Assembly: GCA_052103955.1 (NCBI GenBank)
Contig: JBQELO010000001.1
Location: 124,001 to 188,000 of the forward strand
DNA length: 64,000 bases
Origin: Paenalcaligenes sp052103955
GTDB taxonomy: Bacteria > Pseudomonadota > Gammaproteobacteria > Burkholderiales > Burkholderiaceae_B
Direction: 5' to 3'
The position numbers and the translations under genes were made by a program. Of the stretch, positions 61,328-64,000 are shown one piece after another. Within the stretch, counting starts at the first letter, position 1; each line of letters begins with the position of its first letter. The notes below the pieces were generated by a model. The model saw nothing but the letters and a program-made list of their open reading frames with translations, did not search any database and was not told the DNA's origin.

Positions 61328-61942
61328 ATGTCTACCTCACAGCCTCCCTCTGTACCTTCTGCATCACCACGCACCAAACCCGCTGAAGTGCGCCTGGATG
61401 AGCTGATGAGCGCTGCCGAAACCCTCTTCCTAGAAAAAGGGTTTGAAGCCACCACCATTGCCGACATTACACGCGTGGCGAATGTGGCCAAGGGCACCTT
61501 CTACCATTACTTTGCTTCTAAAAACGACATGCTGGCAGCACTGGGCTCCCGCTACACGCAGCAGTATTTAGAACAGTTAGAGACAGCGGTAAATGCCTGT
61601 GCTGCAAACGACTGGCCTACCCGTTTGCGAGTATGGATAGAAACCAGCGTGCGTGCCTATGCGCAAAGCTTTAGAACCCATGACATGGTGTATGGGGGGC
61701 ATCACCATCACGAACGTGACAACGTCGAGAAAAATGCCATCTTGATGCAGTTAGAACACATTCTTGAACAAGGTGAGCAGCAAAAAGCGTGGTACTGCCC
61801 TAACCCTCCTATGGTGGCTCTGCTGCTGTACTCAGGGGTGCATGGCGCAACCGATGCCCTGATCGCCGCCCCCGAACACGACCAAGACAGCTATGCCCGC
61901 GAACTGGCCGACACCTGTTTGCGCTTACTGCCGCGCCCCTAG
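61328..61942 (+). CDS. TetR-family transcriptional repressor
   Basis: A 204-residue TetR regulator. The helix-turn-helix at about residues 40-60 reads TTIADITRVANVAKGTFYHY, preceded by AAETLFLEKGFEATTI. The ligand-binding C-terminal domain is poorly conserved, as usual. An in-frame ATG at 61328 is used. It is divergent from the DHA2 exporter and the palindromic operator lies between them, the standard arrangement for autoregulated repression. It contains a His-rich run (GGHHHHERDN) near residue 120 that could bind metal; this may be a coincidence. Confidence 0.94.
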   Translation: MSTSQPPSVPSASPRTKPAEVRLDELMSAAETLFLEKGFEATTIADITRVANVAKGTFYHYFASKNDMLAALGSRYTQQYLEQLETAVNACAANDWPTRLRVWIETSVRAYAQSFRTHDMVYGGHHHHERDNVEKNAILMQLEHILEQGEQQKAWYCPNPPMVALLLYSGVHGATDALIAAPEHDQDSYARELADTCLRLLPRP

Positions 61943-62072
61943 CTCGCCGCTTTGGCAGCACTAAAGCCCAGCTTCATTAAACAGCAATAGCCAAAGTCAC
62001 TCACATACGGCACAGTTAACTGCATCAGCCGTCTGCCCCGCAGACGGCCTCATTTTGCCTGATGCCATCACC

Positions 62073-63443
62073 ATGACGACTTTGCACCATTCACGAGAGT
62101 TAGCCGAATTTGCGGCTAATTTACGTTATGAAGACATACCTTCCGAGGTTATTGAACGCACCCAAGCGCTGTTTCTGGATACCCTAGCCTCTATCTTGGC
62201 AGGTGCTTCTACACGCCCTGTACAAACCATAGAAACCGTATCCAAGCACATGCGACCCGATCATGGTCCATCGGAAATTTTGGTATCGGCCACGCACAGT
62301 TCGCCTTTTTTTGCGGCCATGATTAATGCCGCCGCTGCACACGTGGTAGAACAAGACGACCTACACAACAGTTCGGTGTTGCACCCTGCCGCCGTGGTGT
62401 TCCCCCCCGCCTTAGCCGTCACCCAAGATCTGAAGAAAACCGGTAAAGATTTACTGACTGCTGCGGTAGCAGGCTACGAAGTGGGTATACGCGTAGGGGA
62501 GTTTTTGGGGCGCTCGCACTATCAAATTTTTCACACCACCGCCACAGTAGGCACCTTAGCCGCGGCCGCCACTGCCGGAAACTTGCTGCGGTTAGATGGC
62601 GAGCAAATGTTACATGCCTTTGGTTCGGCTGGCACCCAAGCAGCTGGGCTGTGGGAGTTTCTGCGTGACGCCGCCGACTCCAAGCAATTACATACTGCCC
62701 ACGCCGCCAGCAGTGGTTTGTGGTCAGCGTACCTTGCTCAAGCGGGCTTCACGGGTGCCACCCACATACTGGAAGGCAAAAAAGGGATGGCGGCGGGGAT
62801 GTCTAACGACTCAGACGTTACCCGTTTAATTGATGGCCTAGGCACCCGCTGGGCATTAAGCGAAACCTCGTTTAAGTTTCATGCTTCGTGCCGTCACACC
62901 CACCCCTCTGCCGATGCCTTACAACTGCTCATGACAGAGCACGGCCTACGCGCCGGTGACATTGCCAGTGTGACCACCCATGTACACCAAGGCGCCATTG
63001 ATGTGCTAGGTGCAGTTACTCGTCCACAAACTGTGCACCAATCTAAGTTTTCCATGGGTACAGTGCTGGGATTAATTGCGGTGTTTGGTAAAGCTGACCT
63101 CACCACCTTTGATGAGCAAGCCCTACAAAACCCTGCTGTGGCAGACTTCCGCGACCGTGTGCAGATGGTGTACGACCCCGAAATAGATGGCGCCTACCCA
63201 CATAAATGGATAGGCAAAGTCAGCGTAACCACCCACGATGGCCGCACCTTACACGCCCGAGTCGACGACCCTAAAGGCGATCCCGGTAATACGCTTACAC
63301 GTGCAGAACTGGAAGATAAGGTGCACCGCTTAATTCAATACGGCAACCCAGCACATACGGTAGAGGCTAATACTGCCTTAGCCAACAAGCTCATTGATAT
63401 AGTCTGGCGCTTACCCGAATTGAATCAGGTGCAACTGCTATAG
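62073..63443 (+). CDS. MmgE/PrpD family protein (2-methylcitrate dehydratase-like)
   Basis: A 456-residue MmgE/PrpD family protein. The N-terminal DLRVRDIP-like NLRYEDIPSEVIERTQALFL, DTLASILAGAS and FAAMINAAAAHVVEQDDLHN are typical, the last one containing the active-site Asp-rich motif (E-Q-D-D). AAVAGYEVGIRVGEFLG, FHTTATVGTLAAAATAGNLL and KFHASCRHTHPSADALQLLM also match the family. The members act as dehydratases or decarboxylases, including methylcitrate and cis-aconitate types. I prefer the ATG at 62073 to a TTG six codons upstream. No prpBC genes are near, so a propionate pathway role is not supported; the adjacent LysR gene is convergent. Confidence 0.9.
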   Translation: MTTLHHSRELAEFAANLRYEDIPSEVIERTQALFLDTLASILAGASTRPVQTIETVSKHMRPDHGPSEILVSATHSSPFFAAMINAAAAHVVEQDDLHNSSVLHPAAVVFPPALAVTQDLKKTGKDLLTAAVAGYEVGIRVGEFLGRSHYQIFHTTATVGTLAAAATAGNLLRLDGEQMLHAFGSAGTQAAGLWEFLRDAADSKQLHTAHAASSGLWSAYLAQAGFTGATHILEGKKGMAAGMSNDSDVTRLIDGLGTRWALSETSFKFHASCRHTHPSADALQLLMTEHGLRAGDIASVTTHVHQGAIDVLGAVTRPQTVHQSKFSMGTVLGLIAVFGKADLTTFDEQALQNPAVADFRDRVQMVYDPEIDGAYPHKWIGKVSVTTHDGRTLHARVDDPKGDPGNTLTRAELEDKVHRLIQYGNPAHTVEANTALANKLIDIVWRLPELNQVQLL

Positions 63444-63447
63444 CCTA

Positions 63448-64000
63448 CTACACCAGTGCCGACGGTATATCAGTAGGCACTGGTACTGTTTTGGCATCGG
63501 CCAATAACAGTTGAATAAGCTCATAGGTAAAGGAGGGCAAGGACTCCATGTCGCGCACGCAAATCAGTAAATCGCGTATTGCCCACTCATTACTCAAGCC
63601 CACAATGTGTATAGGCAACACATCGGCATGGCGCTTTGCGACGGACTCAGGCACGAGCGAAATCCCCGCATTGGCAGCCACCATTCTGCAAGCTGCCTCA
63701 AAGCTACCCACCTGAATACGGGTTTGCAACGTGCGCCCCATGGTGTCGGTAATGCGTTTTAAGAAAGAATGTATAGCCGTGCCTTCATGCAGCACGATAT
63801 ACGGGCTTTCTATGGTTTCCTCAAACGCAATGCTATTGAAGGCCGCCAAGGGGTGCGATTGCGCCACCACCAGCACCAAACGATCATGGCGATACGGCAG
63901 TACTTGTAAGCCTTCGGTATTGACTGAACCCGCCACCAACCCTATATCGGTAGCGCCAGACAGTACAGCACGCACAATCTCATCGCTAGGACGCTCACGT
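63448..64000 (-). CDS. LysR-family regulator, 5' end outside window
   Basis: The C-terminal effector-binding domain of a LysR regulator. Reading continues without a stop to the window edge, where RPSDEIVRAVLSGATDIGLV is a typical LysR segment; the N-terminal helix-turn-helix lies beyond position 64000. Further features are PYRHDRLVLVVAQSHPLAAF and GSFEAACRMVAANAGISLVP, both standard. The GTG at 63975 is internal, not the start. It is convergent with the MmgE/PrpD gene, 4 bases apart, so that gene is not an obvious target of divergent control. Confidence 0.9.
   Translation of the reverse strand, partial: RERPSDEIVRAVLSGATDIGLVAGSVNTEGLQVLPYRHDRLVLVVAQSHPLAAFNSIAFEETIESPYIVLHEGTAIHSFLKRITDTMGRTLQTRIQVGSFEAACRMVAANAGISLVPESVAKRHADVLPIHIVGLSNEWAIRDLLICVRDMESLPSFTYELIQLLLADAKTVPVPTDIPSALV

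Noticed and set aside
62055..63443. Methylcitrate (propionate) pathway assignment for the MmgE/PrpD gene
   Set aside because: No prpB, prpC or acnD-like gene is adjacent; only the family name is supported.
1..64000. Search for IS elements, prophage genes, CRISPR arrays, integrons and toxin-antitoxin pairs
   Set aside because: No transposase, integrase, evenly spaced repeat array or toxin/antitoxin pair was recognised on either strand.

Overview
The window looks like a chromosomal segment of a Gram-negative betaproteobacterium, most likely Burkholderiales/Alcaligenaceae. Supporting evidence: a tripartite tricarboxylate transporter with a Bug-type binding protein, two branched-chain-type ABC importers tied to catabolic hydrolases, a thiC TPP leader, a pertactin-like autotransporter, and many LysR/IclR/PaaX regulators paired with small catabolic operons. 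GC content is roughly balanced. I see no IS element, phage gene, CRISPR array, rRNA or plasmid function. The gene calls come from reading translated proteins and motifs by eye; no database search was run.

Layout. 1-2.1 kb: 3'-truncated htpG, a Nudix hydrolase and tRNA-Leu(CAA) with its own promoter and terminator. 2.1-7.4 kb: a GltIJKL-type amino-acid ABC importer and a cystathionine beta-lyase-like PLP enzyme, divergent from a LysR gene across a perfect palindrome. 7.5-16 kb: a putative N-heteroaromatic catabolic island. It has an orphan NMT1/ThiY-like binding protein without signal peptide, a PaaX-type regulator, a type-B carboxylesterase, a flavin-dependent monooxygenase, a divergently encoded flavin reductase, a NicX-like 2,5-dihydroxypyridine dioxygenase, an EthD-like protein and an MHS-family transporter. 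16-20.3 kb: a large autotransporter and a lipoprotein. 20.5-26.4 kb: a LysR regulator, three reductases (AKR, Old Yellow Enzyme, an atypical SDR), then an encapsulin nanocompartment operon (DyP peroxidase with C-terminal cargo tag plus shell protein). 26.5-32.1 kb: a Fur-box-preceded FecI/FecR/TonB-receptor system followed by a YncE-like propeller protein. 32.1-38.8 kb: nitrilase plus a complete Liv-type ABC importer, divergent from a TrmB-family regulator. 38.8-45.6 kb: LysR, a metal-dependent amidohydrolase and a second complete Liv-type importer. 46.1-48.4 kb: thiC with a TPP riboswitch. 48.4-54.5 kb: an IclR-linked operon of cupin dioxygenase-like protein, two SDRs and TctCBA. 54.7-64 kb: a secreted alpha/beta hydrolase, a small AAA ATPase, an EamA transporter, a threonine/hydroxyaspartate dehydratase, a DHA2 drug exporter with its TetR regulator and operator, an MmgE/PrpD protein and a 5'-truncated LysR gene.

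How it works together. The segment is a string of scavenging modules, each combining a regulator, an importer and one to five enzymes. Likely substrates are amino acids, a nitrile or amide, a dipeptide or N-acyl compound, a pyridine derivative and an aryl ketone-like compound. These sit with redox protection (encapsulated DyP, ene-reductase) and iron acquisition. The most promising under-described unit is the 7.5-16 kb pyridine-type cluster, which has a ring-cleaving dioxygenase but none of the usual downstream Nic enzymes in view.
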